Positions 30,412-39,414 of a DNA stretch of 64,000 nt are shown here, in pieces. Numbering within the stretch: position 1 is the stretch's first letter; every line of letters begins with the position of its first letter. The translations under genes and the position numbers were made by a program. The notes beneath the pieces were generated by a model that was not told the DNA's origin, did no database searches, and saw only the letters and a program-made list of their open reading frames with translations. The DNA is from Plantibacter sp050587525 (GTDB lineage: Bacteria > Actinomycetota > Actinomycetes > Actinomycetales > Microbacteriaceae): contig NZ_JBOBFT010000002.1 in the NCBI RefSeq assembly GCF_050587525.1, positions 124,001-188,000 on the forward strand, read 5' to 3'.

Positions 30412-32007
30412 ATGACGATTCCTCCCACAGCAGCCATCCATGGATCCCTGGCTCCCGAAGGCGGCGAAGCACCCCTCGTGACCGTCGGCGCCGGTCCGGT
30501 GAGCATCGCCGATGTCGTCGCCGTCGCCCGTCACGACGCCGAGATCCGGCTGGACCCGCGCGCCCTCGAGGGCGTCGCCGCATCGCGCACCATCGTCGAG
30601 GCACTCGCCGCAGACCCGCAGCCCCACTACGGCATCTCGACCGGATTCGGCGCGCTCGCGACGACGTTCATCTCGACCGATCGCCGTGCGCACCTGCAGG
30701 CGAGCCTCGTCCGCTCCCACGCGGCAGGCTCGGGCGCGGAGGTCGAACGCGAGGTCGTCCGCGCCCTCATGCTGCTCCGTCTCTCCACACTCATGACGGG
30801 CCGGACGGGCGTGCGCGCGGTCGTCGTCGAACGCTACGCGGCAGTCCTCAACGCCGGGATCACGCCCGTCGTCTTCGAATACGGGTCGCTCGGCTGCTCC
30901 GGCGACCTCGCACCGCTCGCCCACTGCGCCCTCGCGACCATGGGGGAAGGCGAGGTCCACGATGCCACGGGCGCGCGCATCCCGGCGGCCGACGCCCTCG
31001 CCGCAGCCGGCATCGAACCGCTCCGCCTCGCCGAGAAGGAAGGGCTCGCGCTCATCAACGGCACCGACGGGATGCTCGGGATGCTGGCGCTCGCCATCCA
31101 CGACCTGTCCGCGCTCCTGACGACCGCGGACATCGCCGCAGGGCTCAGCGTCGAATCGCTCCTCGGAACCGATGCCGTGTTCGCCGAAGACCTGCAAGCG
31201 CTCCGACCGCAGGCGGGACAGGCCGACAGTGCAGCCAATCTGCGTGCGCTCCTCGCCGGTTCGCCCATCGTCGCGAGCCATCGCGGGCCGGAGTGCACCC
31301 GGGTCCAGGACGCCTACTCGCTGCGATGCGCACCGCAGGTCCACGGGGCCGCGAGGGACACGCTCGCCCACGCGGAACTCGTCGCGTCCCGGGAGCTCGC
31401 GAGCGCCGTCGACAACCCGGTCCTGACCCTCGACGGTCGCGTGGAGTCGAACGGGAACTTCCACGGCGCGCCCGTCGCCTACGTGCTCGACTTCCTCGCG
31501 ATCGTCGCCGCCGACGTCGCGAGCATGTCCGAACGCCGCACCGACCGGTTCCTCGACCACAGCCGCAACCAAGGCCTGCCGCCGTTCCTGGCGCACGAGG
31601 TCGGCGTGGATTCCGGTCTCATGATCGCCCAGTACACGGCGGCCGGGATCGTGAGCGAGCTCAAGCGGCTGGCGGCGCCGGCATCGGTCGACTCGATCCC
31701 GTCGTCGGCGATGCAGGAGGACCACGTGTCGATGGGATGGGCCGCGGCCCGCAAGCTGCGGCGGGCCGTCGACGGCCTGGGGCGGGTGCTCGCGATCGAG
31801 GTCATGACGGCCGCTCGGGCGATCGACCTGCGTGCACCGCTCCTGCCCGCCGGCGGGACCGGCGCGGTGCACGCACTCGTCCGCACCGTCGTCGACGGGC
31901 CGGGACCGGACCGCTACCTGTCACCGGACATCGAGGCCGTCACGCAGCTCGTGCAGTCGGGCAGGCTCGTCGCTGCGGCCTCCGCTGCCGTGGGCCCCTT
32001 GCGCTGA
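30412..32007 (+). CDS. hutH: Histidine ammonia-lyase
   Basis: A 531-residue enzyme that deaminates L-histidine to urocanate, the first step of histidine catabolism. GISTGFGALATTFIS, the MIO-forming segment GSLGCSGDLAPLAH, LALINGTDGMLGMLALA, VQDAYSLRCAPQVHGAARDTL and QEDHVSMGWAAARKLRRAV are all present. The electrophilic cofactor would form from Cys162-Ser163-Gly164; many bacterial enzymes have Ala-Ser-Gly, but the Cys form is known in streptomycete HutH. Slightly longer than the usual 510. No hutU, hutI or hutG is nearby, so the rest of the pathway must be elsewhere or absent. ATG 30412 avoids overlapping the palindrome. Confidence 0.95.
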   Translation: MTIPPTAAIHGSLAPEGGEAPLVTVGAGPVSIADVVAVARHDAEIRLDPRALEGVAASRTIVEALAADPQPHYGISTGFGALATTFISTDRRAHLQASLVRSHAAGSGAEVEREVVRALMLLRLSTLMTGRTGVRAVVVERYAAVLNAGITPVVFEYGSLGCSGDLAPLAHCALATMGEGEVHDATGARIPAADALAAAGIEPLRLAEKEGLALINGTDGMLGMLALAIHDLSALLTTADIAAGLSVESLLGTDAVFAEDLQALRPQAGQADSAANLRALLAGSPIVASHRGPECTRVQDAYSLRCAPQVHGAARDTLAHAELVASRELASAVDNPVLTLDGRVESNGNFHGAPVAYVLDFLAIVAADVASMSERRTDRFLDHSRNQGLPPFLAHEVGVDSGLMIAQYTAAGIVSELKRLAAPASVDSIPSSAMQEDHVSMGWAAARKLRRAVDGLGRVLAIEVMTAARAIDLRAPLLPAGGTGAVHALVRTVVDGPGPDRYLSPDIEAVTQLVQSGRLVAAASAAVGPLR

Positions 32008-32047
32008 CGGGCTCTCCGCCGCTGCTGCCTCGTCCTGTACTCCTGCT

Positions 32048-32102
32048 GAGGTGAGGCTTCCGGTTGTTCAGGGCACGCCTGGGCAACCGGAAGCCTCACC
32101 TC
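32048..32102. terminator. Bidirectional hairpin terminator between hutH and RND gene
   Basis: Perfect 19-bp arms (32048-32066 and 32084-32102, starting GAGGTGAGGCTTCCGG) enclose a 17-nt loop that can itself pair (CAGG with CCTG). It lies between convergent gene ends. Its architecture resembles family B, but its stem sequence is unrelated. Confidence 0.7.
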
Positions 32103-32110
32103 GCCCTGGA

Positions 32111-35100
32111 TCAGGGCCACTGGGCCCGACGGGAGTTGCGCTTGCCGGGGGCGTCCGGCGCCTGGGCGTCCGGGGCCGGGGCTGCTTCGGCTTCGTCGGT
32201 TGCAGAGCCGGATGCATCCGGAGCGGGTTCGGCCGATGCGACAGCGTCGGATGGCGATGAAGCATCCGAAGCGGAACCGGAGTCGTCCGAGGGCTCCGAG
32301 TGCGCATCCTCGACGACGGGAGCCTCGTGCACACCATGGTGCGGCGCGTCAGCAGCGAGCTCGGGATCGTCGAGGTGAACGACATCGATCGCCTGCGTAC
32401 TCGGCAGCGACTCGTCCGACGCCACATGCACCCCGTGGTGGTGCTCCGGGTTCTCCGCGTCTGCATCATGCGCAGAACGTGCTTCGGGCTCCGCAGAACC
32501 GAAGTCGATGACCGGCTCGGCTGCCGCTTCGACGCCGCGGTCGTCGAGACGGTCGACACCCGATGGGCCATCGGTCTGCTGCGGCACGGCGGCGGCGTCA
32601 TCGGCCACATTGATAGCGGTCGCGGGTGGCTCTGCAGCGTCGGTCGGCGCATCCGGCTCAGACGGCTCGGTCAGTGATTCCGTCGACGACTCGAGGCGCG
32701 ATTCGATCACGGCCGGCACGTCATCGAGCGAACGCTCGACGTCAGGACCCTCGACGGGCTCGGCATCGGAGACGGGCTCGACATCAGAGACGGGCACGAC
32801 ATCAGAGACGGGCTCGCGCGCCGAGTCGAGCGCTGGGGCGTCGCCCGAAGACCGTTCGACGTCCGGACCCTCGAGGGTCTCGAGGCCGGATTCCGGGGCC
32901 TCGATGGGCGCGGCCTCGTCAGCAGGCACACCGGGCAGAGCGGTCGCACCCGCCGGAGCGGCCCCACCGGGCAGGTCGATCGCGCCGGTCGCCGCAGCGG
33001 GGGCGGCGAGCACGGAACCGTCGAGAGCGGTCGTCGGCACTTCGACGTCCGGACCCTCGGCGGTGTCGAGGAACTCGTCGGTCGGGGTGAACGGAACGTG
33101 ATGTGCGTCCGCGGCACCGGCATCGGCATCGGCACCGGCATCTGCATCTGCATCGGCTGCATCGACATCGACAACTCCTGCGGCGTCGGTGTCAGGGAGA
33201 CCAGCGAGATCGGCATCGCTTCCGCCGGACGCCCCGGTTCCGGAACCGACCAGCACCGAAGCACCGAATCCGGCACCTGCGGCGCCAACGCCGAAAGCCG
33301 CAGCGCCGAGGCCGCCAGCACCGGCACCCACGGTCGCAGGCTCACCAGCACGGGCGGCGACGACGTCCGAACCGGCCCCACCCGAAACGGAATCATCGGC
33401 AGCGCCCCCGGCAGCACCAGCAGCAGCAGCCTTCGCGGCCCGCTTGGCCTCTCGGCGCTCACGCGCGCCCTCGACGAGGTTGTAGAGCGTCGGCAGCACC
33501 ACGAGCGTGAGTAGCGTCGACGACACGAGACCGCCGATGACGACGATCGCGAGCGGCTGCGAGATGAACCCGCCGTGACCCGTGACGCCGAGCGCCATGG
33601 GCGTCAGCGCGAAGATCGTCGCGAGGGCCGTCATGAGGATCGGGCGGAGTCGTCGTGCGGCGCCGTGTTCGACGGCCGTGATGACCGTCATGCCGCGACG
33701 CCGGTACTGGTTGACGAGGTCGACGAGCACGATCGCGTTCGTCACGACGATGCCGATGAGCATCAGCACACCGATGAGTGACGGCACCCCGAGCGGCACG
33801 CCCGTGATGACCTGCAGGCCGATCGCACCGGTCGCCGCGAACGGCACCGAGATCAGGAGCAGGATCGGCTGGCGGAGCGAGCGGAACGTCGCGACCATGA
33901 TGATGTAGACGATGAGGATCGCGGCGAGCATCGCGAGCCCGAGCTGGCTGAACGCGTTGCCCTGGTCGGCGGTCACGCCGCCGAGGGTCGCCGTCGTTCC
34001 GGCCGGCAGTTTCGCCTTGTCGATCGCTGCCTGCACTTCGGTGCTCGCGGTGCCGAGGTTGTCGCTCGACGGAGTCGCGCTGATCGTCGCGGAACGCAGT
34101 CCCTTGACGGTCGTGATGCTCGCGGGGCCGTCGACCTGCGACACGGTCGCCAGCTGGTCGAGGCGCAGCGGGCCGGCGACGGTCGGAACCGTCGAGGCGG
34201 CGAGCTCGGCGATCGTCGTCGGCGGGTCCTGCGTGTCGACGTAGATCGTGAGCGTCGTGTCGTCGATCACGATGGTCCCAGCGGACGTAGGCTGCATGAG
34301 CTGCGAGACGAATCCGCCGAGCGCGACCTCGGTGTACCCGGCCTTCGCGGCCTCGTCGCGGTCGACCTTGATCTGGATGTAGGGACGCGACGCGCTCAGG
34401 TTGCTCGTGACCTGGTCGATGCCGTCGAGCTTCTGCACGGCCTTCTGCACGGTGTCGGCGGCGGTCTGGAGGTCGGCCTGGCGAGGCGAGGTGATGTCGA
34501 CCTCGATGTCGCTCGAACCGCCGAAGCCCGAGGAAGCGGTGACCTCGATCGTCCCGGCGTCCGGAAGCCCGGCGAGTTCGGAGCGGACCTTCTTCTGGAG
34601 CGCCGTCTGGTCGGCGTTCTCGTCGGTCGTGATCGAGTAGGTGATCGAGGAGCTGCCACCTCCGACGAACGCGTCGCGGATGGAGCTGCCGCTCGACCCG
34701 ATCGACAGCTGCACGGTCTCGATGCCCTTGATGGAACGGAGTTTCGCTTCGACCTGCGACGCAGCGTTGTCCTGCGATTCGAGGCTCGCGCCCACAGGCA
34801 GCGTCTGGCTGACCGACAGGGTGTTCTGACCGGAGTCGCCGAGGAAGTTGGTCTTCATGAACGGCGTGAGCGCGAAGGTGCCGCCGAGCACGAGGAGCGA
34901 GAGGAGGATCGTCGTCACGGAGTGCTTGAGCGTCCAGTGGATGATCGGCAGGTACGCCTTCTGGAGCCTGGACGGCTTCTCGAGGTCGTCCTCGTCCTGC
35001 ACGCTCACGCGGCGGGCGCGGCGGCTCGTCGTGACCTCGCCGATCGCGGCGGCTGCTGCTGCCCCGTCCGTGAGCGCGGGCACGCCCTGCGCCGGAGTCA

Positions 35101-36658
35101 CGGCATCGGACTCTGCCGAAGCGGACGATGCAGCGGCCTCTGCGTCGGCCGCCTGCTTCTTGGGCGCGCGCAGGAACCAGTACGCGAGCACTGGCACGAT
35201 CGTGAGCGCCACGAGCAGCGAGGCGAGCAGCGCGATCGTGACGGTGAGCGCGAACGGCCGGAAGAGCTCGCCCGTCATGTCGCCGACGAACGCGATCGGG
35301 AGGAACACGGCCACGGTCGTCGCGGTCGAGGCCGTGATGGCGCCGGCGACCTCGCGGACGGCGCTGAGAATCGAGGCCGCGCGTTCCGGCCCCGTCCGGT
35401 TGTCACCGAACGAGAGGTGTCTCTTGATGTTCTCGATGACGACGATGGAGTCGTCGACGACTCGACCGATGGCGATCGTGAGCGCGCCGAGGGTCAGGAT
35501 GTTGAGGGAGTACTCGGCCACCTGCAGGCCGATGAAGGTGATGAGCACGGACGTCGGGATGGAGATCGCGGTGACGATCGTCGCGCGGACGTCGAGCAGG
35601 AAGACGAGGATGATGAGGACCGCGAACGCGAGGCCGAGGAGGCCTTCGGTCGTGAGCGATTCGATGGACTGCTCGATGTAGGGCGCCTGGTCGAAGACGA
35701 CCGTGAGCTTCGCGTCGGAGCCGATGGTCTTCTCGAGGTCGGGGAGGATCGCTCGGACGCCCTGTGACACCTCGACCGTGTTGGCTGCGGGCAGCTTCGT
35801 GACGGCGACGGTGAGCGCCGGCTTGCCGTCCACTCGGGAGATCGAGGTCGTCGGGTCGTTCGTCAGTTCGACGGTGGAGACGTCACCGAGGGTGACGACA
35901 CCGCCCGTCGCGCTCACGACGCCGGAGATCGGGAGAGCCTTGATGTCGTCGACCGAACCGAGCTTCGTCCCGGTCTGGACGGACAGCGTCTGGTTGTTCT
36001 CGGTGATGCTGCCGGCGGGCAGGAGCACACCGTTCTGCTCGAGGGTCGAGGAGACGACCTGGCTCGTCTTGCCGATCTCGGCGAGCTTCACCGAGTCCGG
36101 CGTGATGCTGATCCGCTTGCCGACGGCGCCGACGATCGATGCGTCTCGGACGCCCGCGACGTCCTTGATGTCGGGAACGACGGAGTTCTTGAGGAGCGTG
36201 TCGAGGGCATCGGCCGATCCGCCGCCCGTGACGGCGATCTGGATGACCGGGAGGTCGTCGATGCTGCCGCTGACGACCTGCGGGTCGAGGTCCTTCGGCA
36301 GGGTCGATTTGATGCGGTTGATCGCCTGGTTGATCTTCTGCTCAGCGGTCGCGAGGTCGGTCCCGTAGGTGAACGTGGCGCTGATGAGACTGGAGTTGGT
36401 GCTCGAGGTCGCGCTCGTCGATTCGAGGCCGGGCACGCCCTGGATCGCGGTTTCGATCGGGGTGGAGACGTCGTCGTTCACCACTTCCGGCGCTGCGCCG
36501 GGGTAGCTCGTCACGATCGCGAGTTGCGGGAACTGCACCGATGGCACGAGTTCCTGCTTGAGTCCCGTCATCGCCAGAACGCCGAAGATGGCGACGACGA
36601 TGGTGACGAGCGCGATCAACGCGCGGTTCTTCATGCTCAAGACGGAGAGGAAATGCAC
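32111..36658 (-). CDS. RND-family efflux permease with long acidic C-terminal extension
   Basis: A 1515-residue inner-membrane transporter. Residues 1-1060 form a standard AcrB/SwrC-like RND pump: start VHFLSVLSMKNRALIALVT, TIPVxxx-like SYPGAAPEVVNDDVSTPIE, and the proton-relay helix GRVVDDSIVVIENIKRHLSFG near residue 398. The second repeat begins at HWTLKHSVTTILLSLLVLGG. A cytoplasmic loop near 500-570 is Ala/Ser rich. Residues about 1065-1515 are unique: a 450-residue Asp/Glu/Ala/Pro/Val-rich, presumably disordered tail with repeated EGPDVE motifs and a His-rich stretch (NPEHHHGVHV). GTG 36658 is chosen because VHFLSVLS is the conserved family start. No periplasmic adaptor gene is beside it. 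Confidence 0.88.
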   Translation of the reverse strand: MHFLSVLSMKNRALIALVTIVVAIFGVLAMTGLKQELVPSVQFPQLAIVTSYPGAAPEVVNDDVSTPIETAIQGVPGLESTSATSSTNSSLISATFTYGTDLATAEQKINQAINRIKSTLPKDLDPQVVSGSIDDLPVIQIAVTGGGSADALDTLLKNSVVPDIKDVAGVRDASIVGAVGKRISITPDSVKLAEIGKTSQVVSSTLEQNGVLLPAGSITENNQTLSVQTGTKLGSVDDIKALPISGVVSATGGVVTLGDVSTVELTNDPTTSISRVDGKPALTVAVTKLPAANTVEVSQGVRAILPDLEKTIGSDAKLTVVFDQAPYIEQSIESLTTEGLLGLAFAVLIILVFLLDVRATIVTAISIPTSVLITFIGLQVAEYSLNILTLGALTIAIGRVVDDSIVVIENIKRHLSFGDNRTGPERAASILSAVREVAGAITASTATTVAVFLPIAFVGDMTGELFRPFALTVTIALLASLLVALTIVPVLAYWFLRAPKKQAADAEAAASSASAESDAVTPAQGVPALTDGAAAAAAIGEVTTSRRARRVSVQDEDDLEKPSRLQKAYLPIIHWTLKHSVTTILLSLLVLGGTFALTPFMKTNFLGDSGQNTLSVSQTLPVGASLESQDNAASQVEAKLRSIKGIETVQLSIGSSGSSIRDAFVGGGSSSITYSITTDENADQTALQKKVRSELAGLPDAGTIEVTASSGFGGSSDIEVDITSPRQADLQTAADTVQKAVQKLDGIDQVTSNLSASRPYIQIKVDRDEAAKAGYTEVALGGFVSQLMQPTSAGTIVIDDTTLTIYVDTQDPPTTIAELAASTVPTVAGPLRLDQLATVSQVDGPASITTVKGLRSATISATPSSDNLGTASTEVQAAIDKAKLPAGTTATLGGVTADQGNAFSQLGLAMLAAILIVYIIMVATFRSLRQPILLLISVPFAATGAIGLQVITGVPLGVPSLIGVLMLIGIVVTNAIVLVDLVNQYRRRGMTVITAVEHGAARRLRPILMTALATIFALTPMALGVTGHGGFISQPLAIVVIGGLVSSTLLTLVVLPTLYNLVEGARERREAKRAAKAAAAGAAGGAADDSVSGGAGSDVVAARAGEPATVGAGAGGLGAAAFGVGAAGAGFGASVLVGSGTGASGGSDADLAGLPDTDAAGVVDVDAADADADAGADADAGAADAHHVPFTPTDEFLDTAEGPDVEVPTTALDGSVLAAPAAATGAIDLPGGAAPAGATALPGVPADEAAPIEAPESGLETLEGPDVERSSGDAPALDSAREPVSDVVPVSDVEPVSDAEPVEGPDVERSLDDVPAVIESRLESSTESLTEPSEPDAPTDAAEPPATAINVADDAAAVPQQTDGPSGVDRLDDRGVEAAAEPVIDFGSAEPEARSAHDADAENPEHHHGVHVASDESLPSTQAIDVVHLDDPELAADAPHHGVHEAPVVEDAHSEPSDDSGSASDASSPSDAVASAEPAPDASGSATDEAEAAPAPDAQAPDAPGKRNSRRAQWP

Positions 36659-36996
36659 GGGGCCGCTTTCAGTGAGAACGAGGAGTTGCGGACGCTGCAA
36701 TTATGACATCAGCCAGCTGATCGATGCCGGGATCCCCGTCGGACCGGCGGATTCTCGCCGTCCTGGGTCGCCGAACGGCGGCCCGGCCACCGAGCCACAA
36801 CCCGGTCAGTGAACCACCACCCGGTCACTGAGCCTGTCGAAGTGCCACACCGCGAGCCCCACCCTTCGACAAGCTCAGGGACCGGAGCCCGGTCACCGAG
36901 CCACCACCCGGTCACTGAGCCACCACCCGGTCACTGAGCCTGTCGAAGTGCCCCACCGAAGCGAGCACGCCTCAACCGGCCCAAGGACCGGCCCAC
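36659..36996. repeat. Family E cluster between RND and MocR genes
   Basis: This 338 bp gap holds an array of CACCACCCGGTCACTGAGCC-like units at 36784-36958. Two end in TGTCGAAGTGCC and one is reverse-oriented (CCCTTCGACAAGCTCAGGG at 36862). The remaining 125 bp next to the RND start contains no clear promoter consensus. No gene was seen. Confidence 0.75.
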
Positions 36997-38427
36997 TCAC
37001 ACGACCTCGTCGAGATACTCCGAGCTCGGCACGGACCCGAACGCGGCCGAGCCCCATGCGGCCGCGAGCAGGTCCACGGCCCGTTCCGTCTCGGCCCACG
37101 GATAGCTGATCGGGATGCGCAGATACCGCTCGAACGCGCCGTCGATCCCGAATCGCGGCCCCGCCACGATCACGAGCCCATGACTGCGTGCGGCGAGCGC
37201 GAGCTGCGACGACGCCGCATCGCCGAGGTTCACCCAGGTCGCGATGCCGCCATCGACGCGCGGGACGTTCCACTCGGGCAGTCGGTCGGCGAGGAGGTCC
37301 ACCAGTCGATCGCGCGTCCGCCCGAGCTGTTCGCCGCGCCTCGCGACGATCCCGTCCATGACCGGCATGACCTGCGCAACCGTCAGCTGGTCGAGGATCG
37401 GTGTGCCGAGGTCGCCGAGGGAGCGCGCGGAGACGAGCTTCCTGATCGTGCCCCGCTCGGCCCGGATCCACCCGATGCGGAGCCCTCCCCAGACCGTCTT
37501 GCCGACGGAGCCGATCGTGATCACGGACTTCGGTGCACCGGCCGTCGCGGCGAACGGCGGATGCGATTCCACCCGATCGATGTTCAATTCCGCGGTCGTC
37601 TCGTCGATCACGAGCACCGTCCCGTGCCGTTCCGCGGCGGCGGCGATGCGCTCCCTGGTGTCCGTCGGCATCGATGCGCCGGTCGGGTTGTGGAAGTCGG
37701 GCATGAGGTAGGCCAGGGCGGGGCTCGTGCGTTCGAACCACTGCTCGATCTCGCGCGGGTCCCACCCGGTGTCGGAGGAGACGGTCGCGGCCCCGAGGCG
37801 TGCTCCTGCCGCCCGGAGCGCTTCGTAGGCGTGCGGGTAGCTCGGCATCTCCACGAGCACACGATCGCCGCGGCTCAGCATCGTGCGGGCGATGAGCGCG
37901 ATCGCGTGCTGCGCGCCCACCGTCACCATGATCTCGTCCGGGTCGGTGGGGAGGCCTCGCGCCGTGTACCGGTCGGCGATCGCCGTGCGGAGTTCTGGCA
38001 TGCCGACGAGGTCGTAGTCCCAATCGTGCATGTATCTGGGGAGTTCGGCGGCGGCGGCCACAGCGGCGTCGAGCACCTCGGGGCACGGCGGCACGGCGGC
38101 TTTGCTGAAGTCGAGGAAGCCGCCCTGCGGGACCGGTGCGAGCGTCGTCGGCGCGGTAGGCAGGAGGGTGACGCTGCCGGATCCGCGGACGCTCCGCAGG
38201 TAGCCGGCGTCACGCAGCTCGCGGTAGGCGGCCGTGACGGTCGTGCGGCTGAGCGTCAGCCGGTCGGCGAGTTCGCGTTCCGCTGGGAGGCGGGTGCCGA
38301 CGGGGATGCGCCCGTCGAGCACGAGCAGGCGGATGCGATCGGCGAGGCCGCGGTAGGCGGGCGAGGCGCCCTTCCACTCCCCGAGGAGGCCTGCAAGTGA
38401 TCTGGCACTGAGAATGATCGACGGCAT
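36997..38427 (-). CDS. MocR-type regulator (GntR HTH fused to PLP aminotransferase fold)
   Basis: A 476-residue regulator. The GntR winged helix occupies residues 20-95 (YRGLADRIRLLVLDGRIPVGTRLPAERELADRLTLSRTTVTAAYRELRDAGYL). The aminotransferase-fold domain follows, with NPTGASMP, VLVIDETTAELN and the PLP lysine in SVGKTVWGGLRIGW near residue 309. Such proteins use PLP as effector. It is divergent from the YczE-like gene, matching the YczR-YczE pairing seen across bacteria, and the shared gap holds a GATTGGC/GCCAATC inverted repeat. It should control yczE and itself. Confidence 0.92.
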   Translation of the reverse strand: MPSIILSARSLAGLLGEWKGASPAYRGLADRIRLLVLDGRIPVGTRLPAERELADRLTLSRTTVTAAYRELRDAGYLRSVRGSGSVTLLPTAPTTLAPVPQGGFLDFSKAAVPPCPEVLDAAVAAAAELPRYMHDWDYDLVGMPELRTAIADRYTARGLPTDPDEIMVTVGAQHAIALIARTMLSRGDRVLVEMPSYPHAYEALRAAGARLGAATVSSDTGWDPREIEQWFERTSPALAYLMPDFHNPTGASMPTDTRERIAAAAERHGTVLVIDETTAELNIDRVESHPPFAATAGAPKSVITIGSVGKTVWGGLRIGWIRAERGTIRKLVSARSLGDLGTPILDQLTVAQVMPVMDGIVARRGEQLGRTRDRLVDLLADRLPEWNVPRVDGGIATWVNLGDAASSQLALAARSHGLVIVAGPRFGIDGAFERYLRIPISYPWAETERAVDLLAAAWGSAAFGSVPSSEYLDEVV

Positions 38428-38443
38428 GCAGCCACGATAGCCA

Positions 38444-38470
38444 GATTGGCCTCTGGCGCCAAAGCCAATC
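38444..38470. promoter_or_regulatory. MocR operator between mocR and yczE-like genes
   Basis: GATTGGC (38444-38450) and GCCAATC (38464-38470) flank a 13-nt spacer that holds its own palindrome TGGCGCCA (38454-38461). Another half-site, AATTGG, follows at 38475. Only 63 bp separate the two divergent starts, so the site overlaps both promoters. Confidence 0.7.
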
Positions 38471-38490
38471 AGGGAATTGGATTGTCCACT

Positions 38491-39213
38491 ATGACCCGAC
38501 GCATCATCCAACTCTTCAGCGGACTCCTCCTGTACGGCATCGCCATCGCCATGATCGTGCGTGCCGGCATCGGCGTCGCCCCCTGGGATGTGTTCGGCCA
38601 GGGCGTCGCGATGAAGACGGGCATCAGTTTCGGGCTGTCCGCCGTGATCATCGGTGCGGTCGTGCTCCTCGCTTGGATCCCGCTGCGGCAGAAACCCGGC
38701 ATCGGCACGCTCTGCAACGTGCTCCTGGTCGGCCCCGCCGCGGATCTCGGGCTGTGGCTCATCCCCGCGGACCTCGTCCTGTGGGCGCGGCTCCTCCTCT
38801 TCGCCGGCGGCCTGCTGCTGCTCGGCGTCGCGTCCGGCCTCTACATCGGCGCCCGCTTCGGTGCGGGGCCGCGCGACGGGCTGATGACGGGCATCCACCA
38901 CCGGACCGGCTGGCCGATCTGGGTGGGGCGGACGATCGTCGAGGTCGTCGTGCTCGGCATCGGGTGGCTGCTCGGCGGCAACGTGGGTGTCGGCACCGTG
39001 CTGTTCGCGGTGCTCATCGGCCCGATCTGCGGCTGGACGATCCCCTTCTTCCGCACGCCCGAGCCCGTCTCCTCCGCGGCCCCGGCCTTGCCTACTCTGT
39101 CCACCACCACCACCACCACCGACCCCGACCCCGACCCCGACCCCGTTGCAGAATTCAGGACGATCGGCACAATTCAGGACGATTCACCGGCGAGTCGGAC
39201 AGCATCATCCTGA
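38491..39213 (+). CDS. yczE: YczE/YyaS/YitT-like integral membrane protein
   Basis: A 240-residue protein with five predicted helices. MTRRIIQLFSGLLLYGIAIAMIVRAGIGVAPWDVFGQGVAMKTG and LYIGARFGAGPRDGLMTGIHHRTGWPIWVGRTIVEVVV are the YczE signatures. Its function is not established. The gene lies opposite a MocR regulator. The true family domain ends near residue 200 (GWTIPFFRTPEP). The remaining 40 residues come from a (ACC)n run, four GACCCC hexamers (TTTTTTDPDPDPDP) and then the first two thirds of a family D repeat, which supplies the stop codon. No Shine-Dalgarno is visible before ATG 38491, so it may be leaderless. Confidence 0.88.
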   Translation: MTRRIIQLFSGLLLYGIAIAMIVRAGIGVAPWDVFGQGVAMKTGISFGLSAVIIGAVVLLAWIPLRQKPGIGTLCNVLLVGPAADLGLWLIPADLVLWARLLLFAGGLLLLGVASGLYIGARFGAGPRDGLMTGIHHRTGWPIWVGRTIVEVVVLGIGWLLGGNVGVGTVLFAVLIGPICGWTIPFFRTPEPVSSAAPALPTLSTTTTTTDPDPDPDPVAEFRTIGTIQDDSPASRTASS

Positions 39214-39238
39214 ATTGTGGTGACGTTCCTGAATTGTG
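39148..39238. repeat. Family D element overlapping the yczE-like 3' end
   Basis: It begins CAGAATTCAGGA, repeats CACAATTCAGGACGAT, and ends with ATCATCCTGAATTGTGG and CCTGAATTGTGG. The nested layout equals the copies at 22487 and 52528. About 66 bp are translated as the C-terminus of the membrane protein. Confidence 0.88.
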
Positions 39239-39414
39239 GAAAGGCACTCCGGAGAGACGGGCGCCGGAGGGGGCCCGCGGGCGATTGCGTCACCAAGCAG
39301 TGCAGGACGTCAGCCTGCCTTGGCGATGTCATCAGCCGCCCTGGTGACGTCGACCTGCCGTCGAGACGTCGCCCGGTTGTCGGGACGTCAGCCTGCTGTC
39401 GTGCTGGAAGGGCG

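Noticed and set aside
36893..38086. 397-codon minus-strand frame overlapping the MocR gene
   Set aside because: It is out of frame with MocR, Arg/His/Pro-rich and without domain; MocR has clear GntR and PLP motifs.
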